This document shows positions 15,347 through 23,267 of a stretch of DNA of 62,467 bases, piece after piece (the first letter of the stretch is position 1; every line of letters starts with the position of its first letter). The notes beneath the pieces are model-generated. The model did not search any database, was not told the DNA's origin, and saw only the letters and a list, made by a program, of their open reading frames with translations. This DNA is from JAGCJX01 sp045638645 (GTDB taxonomy: Bacteria > Bacteroidota > Bacteroidia > Bacteroidales > UBA932): positions 1 through 62,467 of the forward strand of contig JAZUBU010000004.1 of the NCBI GenBank assembly GCA_045638645.1, written 5' to 3'. A program made the position numbers and the translations under genes.

Positions 15347-15445
15347 GAGCCAGCTCTAAAGCAAGGTGAGCTATCTGTTGAAATAGAGTTTGTTGATGGG
15401 ACAAGATTGGAAGCCAGTTCGGCTCTTGTGGACTTGTTTTGGTAG
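15347..15445 (+). pseudogene. Fragment of an IS1182-type transposase
   Basis: The 452-base stretch 15083-15535 holds no intact gene. Within it a 32-codon open segment reads EPALKQGELSVEIEFVDGTR and continues LEASSALVDLFW to a TAG. This resembles the DDE core region of IS1182-family transposases (FxDGTKxEANAxxxTFVW). There is no start codon, no flanking transposase sequence and no clear terminal repeats, so it is a decayed remnant. A second short frame (15232-15336) could belong to it, but I cannot assign it. Confidence 0.5.
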
Positions 15446-15499
15446 AGGGGTGCGAAGAATTATTTCATAAATTCAAAAATTTTTTCTTAATTTGCATCA

Positions 15500-15507
15500 T
15501 ATTTTTG
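15500..15507 (+). promoter_or_regulatory. acpP -7 box
   Basis: TATTTTTG in an AT-rich stretch, 29 nt before the acpP ATG. Confidence 0.5.
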
Positions 15508-15535
15508 ATTTATTAACAAACTAAAATTTTAAACC

Positions 15536-15766
15536 ATGGCAGACGTTGCTTCAAAAGTAAAAGCTATCATCGTTGACAAATTGGGCGTTGACGAAAGCGA
15601 AGTTACTCCTAACGCTAGTTTCACCAACGATTTGGGTGCTGACTCTTTGGATACCGTTGAATTGATTATGGAATTCGAAAGAGCTTTCGGCATTAGCATT
15701 CCGGATACCGATGCAGAAAAAATTGGTACCGTAGGTGACGCTATCAGCTACATCGAAGGAAAATAA
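15536..15766 (+). CDS. acpP: Acyl carrier protein
   Basis: A 76-aa acidic four-helix carrier protein that holds growing fatty acids on 4'-phosphopantetheine. The attachment serine is in GADSLDTVELIMEFE at about residue 38. Usually fabF follows acpP in Bacteroidota; here the gene is alone and meets a convergent DUF4270 gene. It has a strong terminator and codon use typical of highly expressed genes (AAA, TTG, GGT). Confidence 0.97.
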   Translation: MADVASKVKAIIVDKLGVDESEVTPNASFTNDLGADSLDTVELIMEFERAFGISIPDTDAEKIGTVGDAISYIEGK

Positions 15767-15784
15767 TTCGGATTTTGATAGATC

Positions 15785-15818
15785 AAAAAAAGGGCGACAG
15801 CGATGTCGTCCTTTTTTT
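15785..15818. terminator. Bidirectional terminator between acpP and the DUF4270 gene
   Basis: A 15-bp stem (15785-15799 with 15804-15818, one G.U) with an A-tract on one side and a T-tract on the other, around a GCGA loop. It can serve both converging transcripts. Confidence 0.92.
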
Positions 15819-15848
15819 ATGCTTTTCATTCTTGCCGGATGCGCCGGT

Positions 15849-17213
15849 CTATTCCAGTACCAGTGTGTAGGCAAGGGTCAGTGTCGGCGGGTTGTCGGAC
15901 AACGGACCATTCAGTTCAACGTAACGGTATATCGTCGGGTTGCAGGTGTAGTGGGTGTTGGCATGGTTGTCCTGACTGATGAGCAACGGCATCAACCACA
16001 AATCGTCATTTGCTGTCAGTTCCTCTTCTGATTTGTTGATCATGTCCTGTATGTAGGAGGTAATGTCGCAGGTGTATTTGTGTAAAGAGGGATTACGGGC
16101 ACCGATGTTGACGTTGTAATAGACTTCCGGCAGGGGATAGAAGTATTGGGTCGAGTCTGTCCGGGATTCCCGGTAGGAGGCCGTCAGGGCTCCGGGGAAG
16201 AAGTCGAATTCGTCGTAATTTTCGGGTACGTTGTAGTGGAAATCCAGGCTGGCGCGGGTCAGGGCAATGGTGGTACCCGGGTCCAGATCCATGCTGTCGA
16301 TCCATTGGTTGAGCATGGTTTTGATGGATTGGGCCGAGCAATAGGGTTTTACACCGCACAAGGATTCAAAATGCAAGGTTTCGGTCGGTTGTTGATCTCC
16401 CAACCGGTCACCCGAAGTGGATTCGTAGAAATTCAGGCAGTAGTTGTATGCATAATAGAAATAGGCGGTTGTATCGGTATCTTTGATGCCCATTTCTTCG
16501 TGATTCATCGTGTAATTCAACACAATGTTCGATCCTCCGACCGGAAGGTAATTGAGCCGGCCACCAGCCGTTCCGTCCGGGGCATCGGTGACGATGCCAA
16601 TCCCAGGGATTCGTTCTACAAACAAGGCTGTTGAGTCGGCCTCTTCCGGTGTCAGGGCCATCAGCTCCCGGGCAAATTCGTCCTTGAGGTAGATCTTGAT
16701 GGAGTCATTTCCAAACAGAACAGGAGCGCCTACGCTGATGGGCGTCGGATCAAAGTCGTCCAAGGTAATGGAATTGTTGTACAAGCGGAGGGAGTCCAAC
16801 TTGCTGTTGAGTCGTAACAGATAGACGTTTTGGGCAATCCCTTCTTGGCTGGCATCCAGGAAGAGGGTGGAGTCAATCTTCAATTGCAGGTATGCATTGA
16901 TCAATTGGGGGTCTTGTCCCAGGTCCAGGGTGTCGGAGGACGGGATGATTTGGGCTACGGTTCCCACGCGGGTTGTTCCGTAATCTTCGTTGGTCAGATT
17001 GCCGAAAATCATCGCATTGTAGGAAATGGCCTGGATGCTGTCCGGTTTGTTGTTGACAAACTCCGGCTTCAAGACCGCTTGTTTTACTTTCAAAAGCTGT
17101 TCTTCCGGGAGAAAGCCAGTTCCGACAGTCCTGTCTGATTGGATGCAGGAGGAGAGGGTCAGTGCCAACAGCAAGGTCAACACCGGGAGGACAAGATTCT
17201 TATTTGCCATCAA
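15849..17213 (-). CDS. DUF4270 family lipoprotein
   Basis: A 454-aa exported protein beginning with a lipoprotein signal (VLPVLTLLLALTLSSC, lipid-linked Cys at about residue 23). The body is rich in beta-strand-like segments with no catalytic motif I recognise. DUF4270 proteins are typical of Bacteroidota and commonly sit next to the glycogen-synthase-like gene, as here; their function is not established. Its start overlaps the end of that upstream gene by 14 bp, indicating translational coupling. MMAN offers two adjacent start codons. Confidence 0.85.
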   Translation of the reverse strand: MMANKNLVLPVLTLLLALTLSSCIQSDRTVGTGFLPEEQLLKVKQAVLKPEFVNNKPDSIQAISYNAMIFGNLTNEDYGTTRVGTVAQIIPSSDTLDLGQDPQLINAYLQLKIDSTLFLDASQEGIAQNVYLLRLNSKLDSLRLYNNSITLDDFDPTPISVGAPVLFGNDSIKIYLKDEFARELMALTPEEADSTALFVERIPGIGIVTDAPDGTAGGRLNYLPVGGSNIVLNYTMNHEEMGIKDTDTTAYFYYAYNYCLNFYESTSGDRLGDQQPTETLHFESLCGVKPYCSAQSIKTMLNQWIDSMDLDPGTTIALTRASLDFHYNVPENYDEFDFFPGALTASYRESRTDSTQYFYPLPEVYYNVNIGARNPSLHKYTCDITSYIQDMINKSEEELTANDDLWLMPLLISQDNHANTHYTCNPTIYRYVELNGPLSDNPPTLTLAYTLVLE

Positions 17214-18033
17214 TACCTAAAATTTGGTCGTAAAATTGATTGTATTCCTCAACGTAAACGGTTTCTTCCTGGCCGATGACTTGGTAGTCAAGTATGGGTA
17301 ATCCACTTGCTTGGGCAGCTTGTGTCAGTGCTTCCGGGAGGGATTCGTCTCCGTACACCAGTGCGTCTGCGTGTTGGATGGCCAATTTTGCAAGATTGAT
17401 GCCAGTCGGCTCTTCCAGCAACCGGGTGTCCTCGCAGGAAACGTTGTTCATGCATACTTTCTTGCTGGCGTCGTCAGAGAAACGCTCGTCCAGGAATTCG
17501 TCATACAAGGATACGACGACTTTGGTGTTTTCGAACAAGGGGTCGTCCGAATAAGCTTTCTTGAGGTAGATGGGCAGCAAGTGAGAAATCCATCCTTGGC
17601 AGTGGATGATATCGGGTTTCCACCGGAGTTTTTTGACAGTTTCCAAAACACCGCGGGCAAAGAATGCTGCGCGTTCGTCGTTGTCTGCAATGAATTTTCC
17701 GTCCGCATCGGTGAAGACCAGTTTTCGGTGGAAGTAGTCCTCGTTGTCAATGAAATAGACCTGCATCCGGGCAGAAGGGATGGAGGAAACCTTGATGACG
17801 AGTGGACGGTCGATATCGTTGACGATGATGTTCATGCCGGAGAGCCTGATCACCTCGTGCAATTGGTTTTTGCGTTCGTTGATGCACCCGAATCGGGGCA
17901 TGAATGAGCGGATTTCCTTGCCTCTCTCCTGGATGCCTTGGGGTAAGAAACGACCGAGGATTGCCCGGGGAGTTTCCGGGAGGTAAGGGAAAATCTCGGA
18001 GTTGACGAAAAGTACTCTTTTGGGATCTTTCAT
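17200..18033 (-). CDS. GT5-like half-domain protein annotated in relatives as glycogen/starch synthase
   Basis: A 277-aa protein related to the N-terminal Rossmann half of GlgA (VLFVNSEIFPYLPETPR at the start, then IIHCQGWISHLLPIYLKK). True glycogen synthases are about 480 aa with a second nucleotide-binding half. They also carry a KxGGL motif, which here is replaced by the ETPRAILGRFLPQ region. The missing half and motif make ADP-glucose transfer doubtful. Relatives of this size are common in Bacteroidales beside DUF4270, so the truncation is a family trait and not damage here. It has its own promoter and forms an operon with the DUF4270 gene. Confidence 0.8.
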   Translation of the reverse strand: MKDPKRVLFVNSEIFPYLPETPRAILGRFLPQGIQERGKEIRSFMPRFGCINERKNQLHEVIRLSGMNIIVNDIDRPLVIKVSSIPSARMQVYFIDNEDYFHRKLVFTDADGKFIADNDERAAFFARGVLETVKKLRWKPDIIHCQGWISHLLPIYLKKAYSDDPLFENTKVVVSLYDEFLDERFSDDASKKVCMNNVSCEDTRLLEEPTGINLAKLAIQHADALVYGDESLPEALTQAAQASGLPILDYQVIGQEETVYVEEYNQFYDQILGIDGK

Positions 18034-18061
18034 CTTGTCAATAATTTGGGTAATTTGTTTA

Positions 18062-18069
18062 CAAAGGTA
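18062..18069 (-). promoter_or_regulatory. -7 box of the GT5-like/DUF4270 operon
   Basis: TACCTTTG on the minus strand lies about 29 nt before the start codon. It is divergent from the ftsX promoter, with 30 bp between the two -7 boxes. Confidence 0.6.
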
Positions 18070-18099
18070 CGAAAAATTTTTTAGATAATTAGTTTTAAC

Positions 18100-18107
18100 T
18101 ATCTTTG
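18100..18107 (+). promoter_or_regulatory. ftsX -7 box
   Basis: TATCTTTG lies 22 nt before the ftsX ATG. Confidence 0.65.
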
Positions 18108-18129
18108 AAACCTATTTTTCAGGGCTTTT

Positions 18130-19008
18130 ATGAGCAAAGGAGATCCTCATATTTTATTCAGAAGACTGTTCCAATCCTTCCTGTCATCCGTCATCAGCAT
18201 CAGCCTGGTCTTGTTTATGGTTGGGGTGGCTGCTCTGATGGTATTCAATGCAGGGGCTGTATCTGATTATTTCAAGGAAAACATGACGATCTCTGCGGTT
18301 CTATCGGTGGAAGCCAGCGATCAGCAGGCACAGCAGTTGGCCCAGGAAGTGGAGCATTTGCCTTTTATCAAGTCGGTAGTTTGTGTGACCAAAGAACAGG
18401 GGGTTCGGGAAATGAAGGAACTTTTGGGAGAGGACTTTCTGGTCGCTTTCGGTTCCGCTCCCATTCCGACTTCGTTGGATATCCAGTTGCAGGCCGATTA
18501 TCTGATTACGGATAGCCTGAAACAGGTTGAGGTCCGTTTGAAGGAATTTCCTCTGGTAGATGAGATTGTATACCAGGAGTCCTTGGTGGATCTGCTCAAT
18601 GCCAATCTGGAGAAGATTGGTTATTTTCTTTTGATACTCATTGTATTACTGCTTTTTATTTCTTTTGTGCTCATCAACAACACGGTGCGTTTGAATGTGT
18701 ATGCCAAACGCTTTTCCATCCACACGATGCGTCTGGTTGGAGCAACGAAAGCGTTCATCATGCGCCCCTTCGTGGTGCAGGCTTTTTACCAGGGCCTGAT
18801 TTCCGGTCTGTTTGCAGTGCTGGGTTTGTTGGGAGTTCTTTCCCTGGTGCGGAATGAGTTTACCCAGCTCTTTCTGTTGTTTGAGTTCCGGATTTTGCTG
18901 GAGGTGATGGGCATTGTGGTCTTCAGTGGGGTGTTGATTTGTGTACTTTGTACGGCCTGGGTGGTACGAAGATTGGTTAATTTGAACAAGGACGAATTGT
19001 ATTATTAG
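18130..19008 (+). CDS. ftsX: Cell-division protein FtsX
   Basis: A 292-aa inner-membrane protein of the FtsEX complex, which couples division to peptidoglycan hydrolysis. It has one N-terminal membrane helix (about 20-42), an extracytoplasmic domain (about 45-165) and three C-terminal helices (about 172-195, 225-245, 260-282), the FtsX topology. The conserved NTVRLNVYAKRFSIHTMRLVGATKAF loop follows the second helix. ftsE is not adjacent. It heads an operon with DUF3098, uppP and lpxH. Confidence 0.92.
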   Translation: MSKGDPHILFRRLFQSFLSSVISISLVLFMVGVAALMVFNAGAVSDYFKENMTISAVLSVEASDQQAQQLAQEVEHLPFIKSVVCVTKEQGVREMKELLGEDFLVAFGSAPIPTSLDIQLQADYLITDSLKQVEVRLKEFPLVDEIVYQESLVDLLNANLEKIGYFLLILIVLLLFISFVLINNTVRLNVYAKRFSIHTMRLVGATKAFIMRPFVVQAFYQGLISGLFAVLGLLGVLSLVRNEFTQLFLLFEFRILLEVMGIVVFSGVLICVLCTAWVVRRLVNLNKDELYY

Positions 19009-19011
19009 CGT

Positions 19012-19251
19012 ATGGATAAAAAATTTGCATTGCCCGAAAAGAACCTGTGGTATCTGTTGTTGGGGTTGGGTGTGATGGCTCTGGGTTTTATTTTGTTGGC
19101 TGGAGGGGGATCGGATGATCCGCAGGTGTTCAATCCCGAGATCTTTAATTTCAGACGGATGTATGTGGCACCTTTCCTGATTGTAGCCGGGATCGTTGTT
19201 GAGATCGTGGCCATCATGTACAAAGGTAAGGACAATACAAAAAAGAGTTAG
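19012..19251 (+). CDS. DUF3098 small membrane protein
   Basis: A 79-aa protein with two membrane helices (about 13-31 and 51-69) joined by a polar loop with SDDPQVFNPEIFNFRRM. This matches DUF3098, which in Bacteroidota lies between ftsX and uppP exactly as here. Function is unknown; the context suggests envelope or division. It starts 3 nt after the ftsX stop and ends 3 nt before uppP. Confidence 0.88.
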   Translation: MDKKFALPEKNLWYLLLGLGVMALGFILLAGGGSDDPQVFNPEIFNFRRMYVAPFLIVAGIVVEIVAIMYKGKDNTKKS

Positions 19252-19254
19252 CAG

Positions 19255-20064
19255 ATGAGTGAGCTGGAAGCGATACTCCTGGGGCTTCTTCAGGGTTTGA
19301 CCGAGTTTTTGCCTGTAAGCAGCAGCGGACACCTGGCTTTGGGAAAGGAACTGTTTGGAATTGAGGTACAAGGGCTTACGTTCGAGATAGCCGTTCATGC
19401 GGCTACGGTACTGAGTACCCTCGTGGCTTTCCGAAGCGAAATTGCGAAGTTGTTCGCCGGTCTTTTTTGCTTCAAGTGGAATCCGGAAACGGACTATGTC
19501 ATGAAGATTGCAGTTTCAATGCTTCCGATTCTGGTCGTCGGACTTTTCTTCAAGGATAGCATTGAGTCGGTCTTTGGCTCCGGTCCTCTGCTGGTTGGCA
19601 TTCTCCTGTGGGTAACGGCTGCTTTGTTGTTTCTGAGTGAGCGTGTGACCCGGCATCAGGAAGAGAGAGGGATTCGCGGAAAGGCAATCGGATACAAGGA
19701 AGCCTTTCTCATTGGCTTGAGTCAGGCTTGTGCGGTCTTGCCTGGACTTTCCCGTTCCGGTACGACCATTTCAACGGGTTTGTTGCTGGGGGTCAAAAAA
19801 TCCGATGTGGCCCAGTTCTCGTTTCTGATGGTGCTGGTGCCGATTTTGGGAGAAGCCTTTCTTGAACTGGTGGGAGGTGGCTTTTCCATGGAGGCCTCCG
19901 GTATTTCGCCCTTGGCTTTGGGATTGGGTTTTGTATCGGCTTTTGTTTCCGGTTTTATTGCGTGCAATTGGATGATTCGCCTTGTCCGGAACTCCAGACT
20001 CGTTTATTTTTCTATTTATTGTATGATCATTGGAGCCATTGCAGTGGTGTGTGGTCTGTTCTAA
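19255..20064 (+). CDS. uppP: Undecaprenyl-diphosphatase
   Basis: A 269-aa BacA-type integral membrane phosphatase that recycles undecaprenyl diphosphate to the lipid carrier used for peptidoglycan and O-antigen. It shows the N-terminal GLTEFLPVSSSGHL and the second conserved loop GLSRSGTTISTGLLLG. About eight hydrophobic segments are visible. The position inside the ftsX operon ties it to wall growth. Confidence 0.96.
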   Translation: MSELEAILLGLLQGLTEFLPVSSSGHLALGKELFGIEVQGLTFEIAVHAATVLSTLVAFRSEIAKLFAGLFCFKWNPETDYVMKIAVSMLPILVVGLFFKDSIESVFGSGPLLVGILLWVTAALLFLSERVTRHQEERGIRGKAIGYKEAFLIGLSQACAVLPGLSRSGTTISTGLLLGVKKSDVAQFSFLMVLVPILGEAFLELVGGGFSMEASGISPLALGLGFVSAFVSGFIACNWMIRLVRNSRLVYFSIYCMIIGAIAVVCGLF

Positions 20065-20086
20065 TCGTTCTACCTGTTAAACATGT

Positions 20087-20848
20087 ATGGAAATGGCAGC
20101 GAAAAAACCCTTGTCTTACTTTGTGTCGGATATCCATTTGGGCCTGAAGGCGGGTGGTGCGGATATCGTGGAGCGTCGTTTTCTGGCCTTTCTGGATTCG
20201 TTACCAGAGGAGACGGAATCGCTGTTCCTGTTGGGGGATATCTTTGATTTCTGGTACGAATACAAGTATGTCATCCCATCGGGCCATACCCGCGTATTGG
20301 GTCGTTTGGCGATGTTGGTGGACCGCGGGGTCAAGGTCTATTTTTCAATCGGAAACCACGATGTGTGGGCTTACCGCTATTTTGAGCAGGAGTTGGGTAT
20401 GATCCGTTTGGAGCAGCCGGCGGTGGTGACCATAGCGGGCAAGCGCTTTTGTGTGGGTCATGGCGATGGGTTGGGACCCGTCCCGAGAGGCTACCGTATC
20501 TTGCGCAGTATCTTTCATTGCCGTTTCTTGCAGCGATTGTTCAGTGCGCTCCATCCCCGTTGGGCACTGGGTTTCGGTTATGCCTGGTCCCGTCACTCCC
20601 GATTGTCGAAAACAGAGGATTGGGTCCAATACCATTTCCGGGGTTCTGAGGAACCCTTGTGGAAGTTTGCAGTGGAGTTTTCCAAACAGCAGCCGGTGGA
20701 TTTCTTCGTCTTTGGCCATTACCATACCCCGACACAGGAGGAGTTGCCCGATGGCGCGAAGCTTTGTGTCTTGGGCGATTGGGCACACAAGGCCGACTAC
20801 TTGTGTTTCGATGGCGAGTCCCTTACTTGGGGTTATGGCCAATTGTAA
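20087..20848 (+). CDS. lpxH: LpxH-like UDP-2,3-diacylglucosamine diphosphatase
   Basis: A 253-aa calcineurin-type metallophosphoesterase. Metal ligands are in FVSDIHLG (residues about 12-19), LLGDIFDFW, SIGNHDVW, the H of GHGDG, and VFGHYHTP. LpxH hydrolyses UDP-diacylglucosamine to lipid X, the fourth step of lipid A synthesis at the inner membrane. Start 20087 or the in-frame ATG at 20093 (MAAKKP) are both possible. Its last 26 bases overlap the convergent zinc-ribbon gene. Confidence 0.88.
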   Translation: MEMAAKKPLSYFVSDIHLGLKAGGADIVERRFLAFLDSLPEETESLFLLGDIFDFWYEYKYVIPSGHTRVLGRLAMLVDRGVKVYFSIGNHDVWAYRYFEQELGMIRLEQPAVVTIAGKRFCVGHGDGLGPVPRGYRILRSIFHCRFLQRLFSALHPRWALGFGYAWSRHSRLSKTEDWVQYHFRGSEEPLWKFAVEFSKQQPVDFFVFGHYHTPTQEELPDGAKLCVLGDWAHKADYLCFDGESLTWGYGQL

Positions 20849-21170
20849 TCCGTTTGCCTTGTTGCTGGTACGACCATTCAAAGCATTCGTAAATTGTCTG
20901 GAATCCTTTGCGGTGTTGTGCCGTATGGTATTCAAAGCAAAATCCGGCCGACAGCAGTTCTTCCCGGTCACAAATTCCTTTCTTTTCGTTCCAGAACTTT
21001 TCAAGAATCCCTCGGTTTTGTAAGAGAATGCGCAGGATCCGTTGTGTGCTGGCCAGTTGGATGCGTCTTTTTCGGTTGTGGTAGAAGACACGGCATTCGT
21101 CTGAGCAGAACTTCTTGTCGCTTCGTCCAACCAGGGGGACCTGACATTCCATGCAGTGTTTAGTTTCCAT
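20823..21170 (-). CDS. DUF2116-like zinc-ribbon protein
   Basis: A small 115-aa protein. Its N-terminus has CMECQVPLVGRSDKKFCSDEC, four cysteines in the spacing of a DUF2116-type zinc ribbon, followed by a basic segment FYHNRKRRI. The rest is predicted helical (RILRILLQNRGILEKFW) and has no motif I know. It is likely a cytoplasmic nucleic-acid-associated protein, but this is inference. The -7 box lies only 4 nt before the ATG, implying a leaderless mRNA. Confidence 0.8.
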   Translation of the reverse strand: METKHCMECQVPLVGRSDKKFCSDECRVFYHNRKRRIQLASTQRILRILLQNRGILEKFWNEKKGICDREELLSAGFCFEYHTAQHRKGFQTIYECFEWSYQQQGKRITIGHNPK

Positions 21171-21174
21171 GTGC

Positions 21175-21182
21175 CAAAATTA
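21175..21182 (-). promoter_or_regulatory. -7 box 4 nt before the zinc-ribbon gene
   Basis: TAATTTTG on the minus strand ends 4 nt before the ATG, so transcription would begin at or within the start codon. Confidence 0.55.
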
Positions 21183-21238
21183 GGGGGCATTCCCAGGGAT
21201 TCCAAGTCATTGCGTACAAATTGGATCATTTGCGGTAA

Positions 21239-21256
21239 ATAAACGTTTATAAACGT
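21239..21256. repeat. Tandem ATAAACGT sites between the zinc-ribbon gene and ssb
   Basis: ATAAACGT occurs at 21239-21246 and 21249-21256, one helical turn apart. The first overlaps a 12-bp perfect palindrome ATAAACGTTTAT (21239-21250). It lies upstream of the ssb promoter and could be an operator. Confidence 0.4.
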
Positions 21257-21317
21257 ATAAGTTTCGTCTGTAGGCAGGCTCGTGTCTTTACTTTGTCGCT
21301 GTCTAAAATTTTTGGTT

Positions 21318-21662
21318 ATGGAACAGTCAATGAACAGAATTGAACTACGGGGTCATGTCGGACAGGAACCCCGTATCACGGAAGTGGGAGGAAACAGTGT
21401 GATTAATTTTACGTTGGCCACCAATGAAATTCTCAAGGATCGGAATGGGAATGTGCGGGAGGTTACGACCTGGCACAACATCGTTGCCTGGGCAGGAAAA
21501 GGCATGCCGTTTTTTGAGGATATCAGGAAGGGGAGCTGTGTGTATCTGGTCGGAAAAGTCCGCAATCAGAAGTACAAGGCGACGGATGGGACGGAGCGTC
21601 ATTACAACGACGTGTTGGCTTCTCGGATGGTATTGGAATCGAAAGATGCTTCCCCGCAATAG
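21318..21662 (+). CDS. ssb: Single-stranded DNA-binding protein, short form without acidic tip
   Basis: A 114-aa OB-fold protein: NRIELRGHVGQEPRITEVGG, FTLATNE and TTWHNIVAWAGKGMPF are SSB core motifs. It ends at LESKDASPQ directly after the OB-fold. The acidic Gly-rich tail and terminal DDDIPF-like tip that recruit repair and replication proteins are absent. This suggests a secondary, perhaps conditionally used, SSB paralogue. The start is at 21318 because the extension to 21282 runs through the promoter region (TTACTTTG at 21298-21305). It forms a single-gene unit before cysS. Confidence 0.9.
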   Translation: MEQSMNRIELRGHVGQEPRITEVGGNSVINFTLATNEILKDRNGNVREVTTWHNIVAWAGKGMPFFEDIRKGSCVYLVGKVRNQKYKATDGTERHYNDVLASRMVLESKDASPQ

Positions 21663-21687
21663 CGGTAGGTAATTGCGTAAAAATTTG

Positions 21688-21695
21688 TACCTTTG
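21688..21695 (+). promoter_or_regulatory. cysS -7 box
   Basis: TACCTTTG lies 21 nt before the cysS ATG. Confidence 0.65.
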
Positions 21696-21716
21696 TCGGA
21701 TTAAAATCATACGATT

Positions 21717-23192
21717 ATGACAAGGGAATTCTATTTATATAACAGTCTTTCTCGCAAGAAAGAACTCTTTGTCCCGATTCATCCCGGTATGGTAGGTTTG
21801 TATGTTTGCGGACCGACTGTGTATGGTGATGCTCACTTGGGACATGCCCGTCCGGCAATTACGTACGATGTGTTGACCCGTCTCTTTCGTCATTTGGGAT
21901 ACAAAGTCCGTTATGTCCGAAATATTACCGATGTGGGTCACTTGGAAAACGATGCGGACGAGGGGGAAGATAAAATTGCCAAGAAAGCCAAGCTGGAGCA
22001 ATTGGAACCGATGGAAGTGGTGCAAACGTACACTTTGTTGTTCCACGAGGCCATGCGCAAGTTGAATACCTGTCCTCCGAGCATTGAACCCCGCGCTTCC
22101 GGACACATCATTGAGCAAATCGACTTGGTTCGGCAGTTGCTGGAGAATGGGTTTGCTTACGAAAGCAACGGATCGGTGTATTTTGATGTGGAAGCATACA
22201 ACCGCAAGCATCATTATGGCATCCTGTCGGGCCGTACTTTGGACGACGTGAAAGAAAATACCCGCGAATTGGACGGTCAGTCCGACAAACGCAATTCCTA
22301 TGACTTTGCTTTGTGGAAGAAAGCCTCCCCGGAACACATCATGCGTTGGCCTTCTCCCTGGAGTGATGGCTTCCCGGGTTGGCACCTGGAGTGTTCAGCG
22401 ATGAGTGCAAAGTATTTGGGTGAAGAGTTTGATATTCACGGTGGCGGTATGGACTTGTTGTTCCCCCACCACGAATGCGAATTGGCTCAAAATACCGCTT
22501 CCCGAGGCAAAGGCGGGGTGAAGTATTGGATGCACAACAACATGATTACCATTAACGGTCAGAAGATGGCGAAATCCAAGAACAATTTCATCTCCCTGGA
22601 GCAATTGTTCTCCGGTGAAAATCCCGTACTCGAGCAGGCTTATTCTCCGATGACGGTCCGTTTCTTTATTTTGCAGGCTCATTATCGCAGCACCCTGGAT
22701 TTTAGCAACGAAGCATTGCAGGCTGCAGAGAAAGGCCTTTCAAAACTGATGCAGGCGGCACGTGATCTCGAAGCCATTGCTGCGAAGGGCGCCGAGACTC
22801 ATGAGGAACTGGTTGCGTTGCGAGAAAAGGTTTACGAGGCTTTGTGTGATGACTTGAATACACCGATCGCCTTGTCGCATCTGTTCGAAGCGGTTCGCTG
22901 GATCAATTTGGCAAAAGATGGTCAGGTTGCGTTGAGTGCTGAGGATATTGCCCTTCTCAAAGAATTGATGGCGGGCGTGTTGTCCGACGTTTTGGGCTTG
23001 GTTCAGGAAGGTACATCCGAAGGCAATGAAGAACTGTTGGATGGTTTGATCGAGATGGTTTTGGCTGAGCGGAAAGAAGCCAAGGCACGCAAGGATTTTG
23101 CTACCAGTGATGCCATTCGTGATCGGCTGAAAGAGTTGGGTATCCAGATCAAGGATACACGCGAAGGTACAGAGTGGACCAAGATTAAGTAA
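21717..23192 (+). CDS. cysS: Cysteinyl-tRNA synthetase
   Basis: A 491-aa class I synthetase. The HIGH motif is in CGPTVYGDAHLGHARP (His-Leu-Gly-His) and the KMSKS motif is KMAKSKNN. Zinc ligands that select cysteine are the Cys of VCGPT, the Cys of HLECSAMS and the HHECE segment. The C-terminal DALR-type tRNA-binding domain ends in RLKELGIQIKDTREGTEWT. Length is usual for the family. It is a single-gene unit with a strong terminator. Confidence 0.97.
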   Translation: MTREFYLYNSLSRKKELFVPIHPGMVGLYVCGPTVYGDAHLGHARPAITYDVLTRLFRHLGYKVRYVRNITDVGHLENDADEGEDKIAKKAKLEQLEPMEVVQTYTLLFHEAMRKLNTCPPSIEPRASGHIIEQIDLVRQLLENGFAYESNGSVYFDVEAYNRKHHYGILSGRTLDDVKENTRELDGQSDKRNSYDFALWKKASPEHIMRWPSPWSDGFPGWHLECSAMSAKYLGEEFDIHGGGMDLLFPHHECELAQNTASRGKGGVKYWMHNNMITINGQKMAKSKNNFISLEQLFSGENPVLEQAYSPMTVRFFILQAHYRSTLDFSNEALQAAEKGLSKLMQAARDLEAIAAKGAETHEELVALREKVYEALCDDLNTPIALSHLFEAVRWINLAKDGQVALSAEDIALLKELMAGVLSDVLGLVQEGTSEGNEELLDGLIEMVLAERKEAKARKDFATSDAIRDRLKELGIQIKDTREGTEWTKIK

Positions 23193-23211
23193 GTGGGTCC
23201 AGGTAAGTAAG

Positions 23212-23248
23212 AAAAAAGGTGGTTGAGCAAGACTCAGCCACCTTTTTT
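23212..23248. terminator. Bidirectional terminator between cysS and the DUF5074 gene
   Basis: A 16-bp stem with A6 and T6 tracts (23212-23227 with 23233-23248, one G.U), suited to both converging transcripts. Confidence 0.93.
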
Positions 23249-23267
23249 CCGTCATTCCGGATGGATG

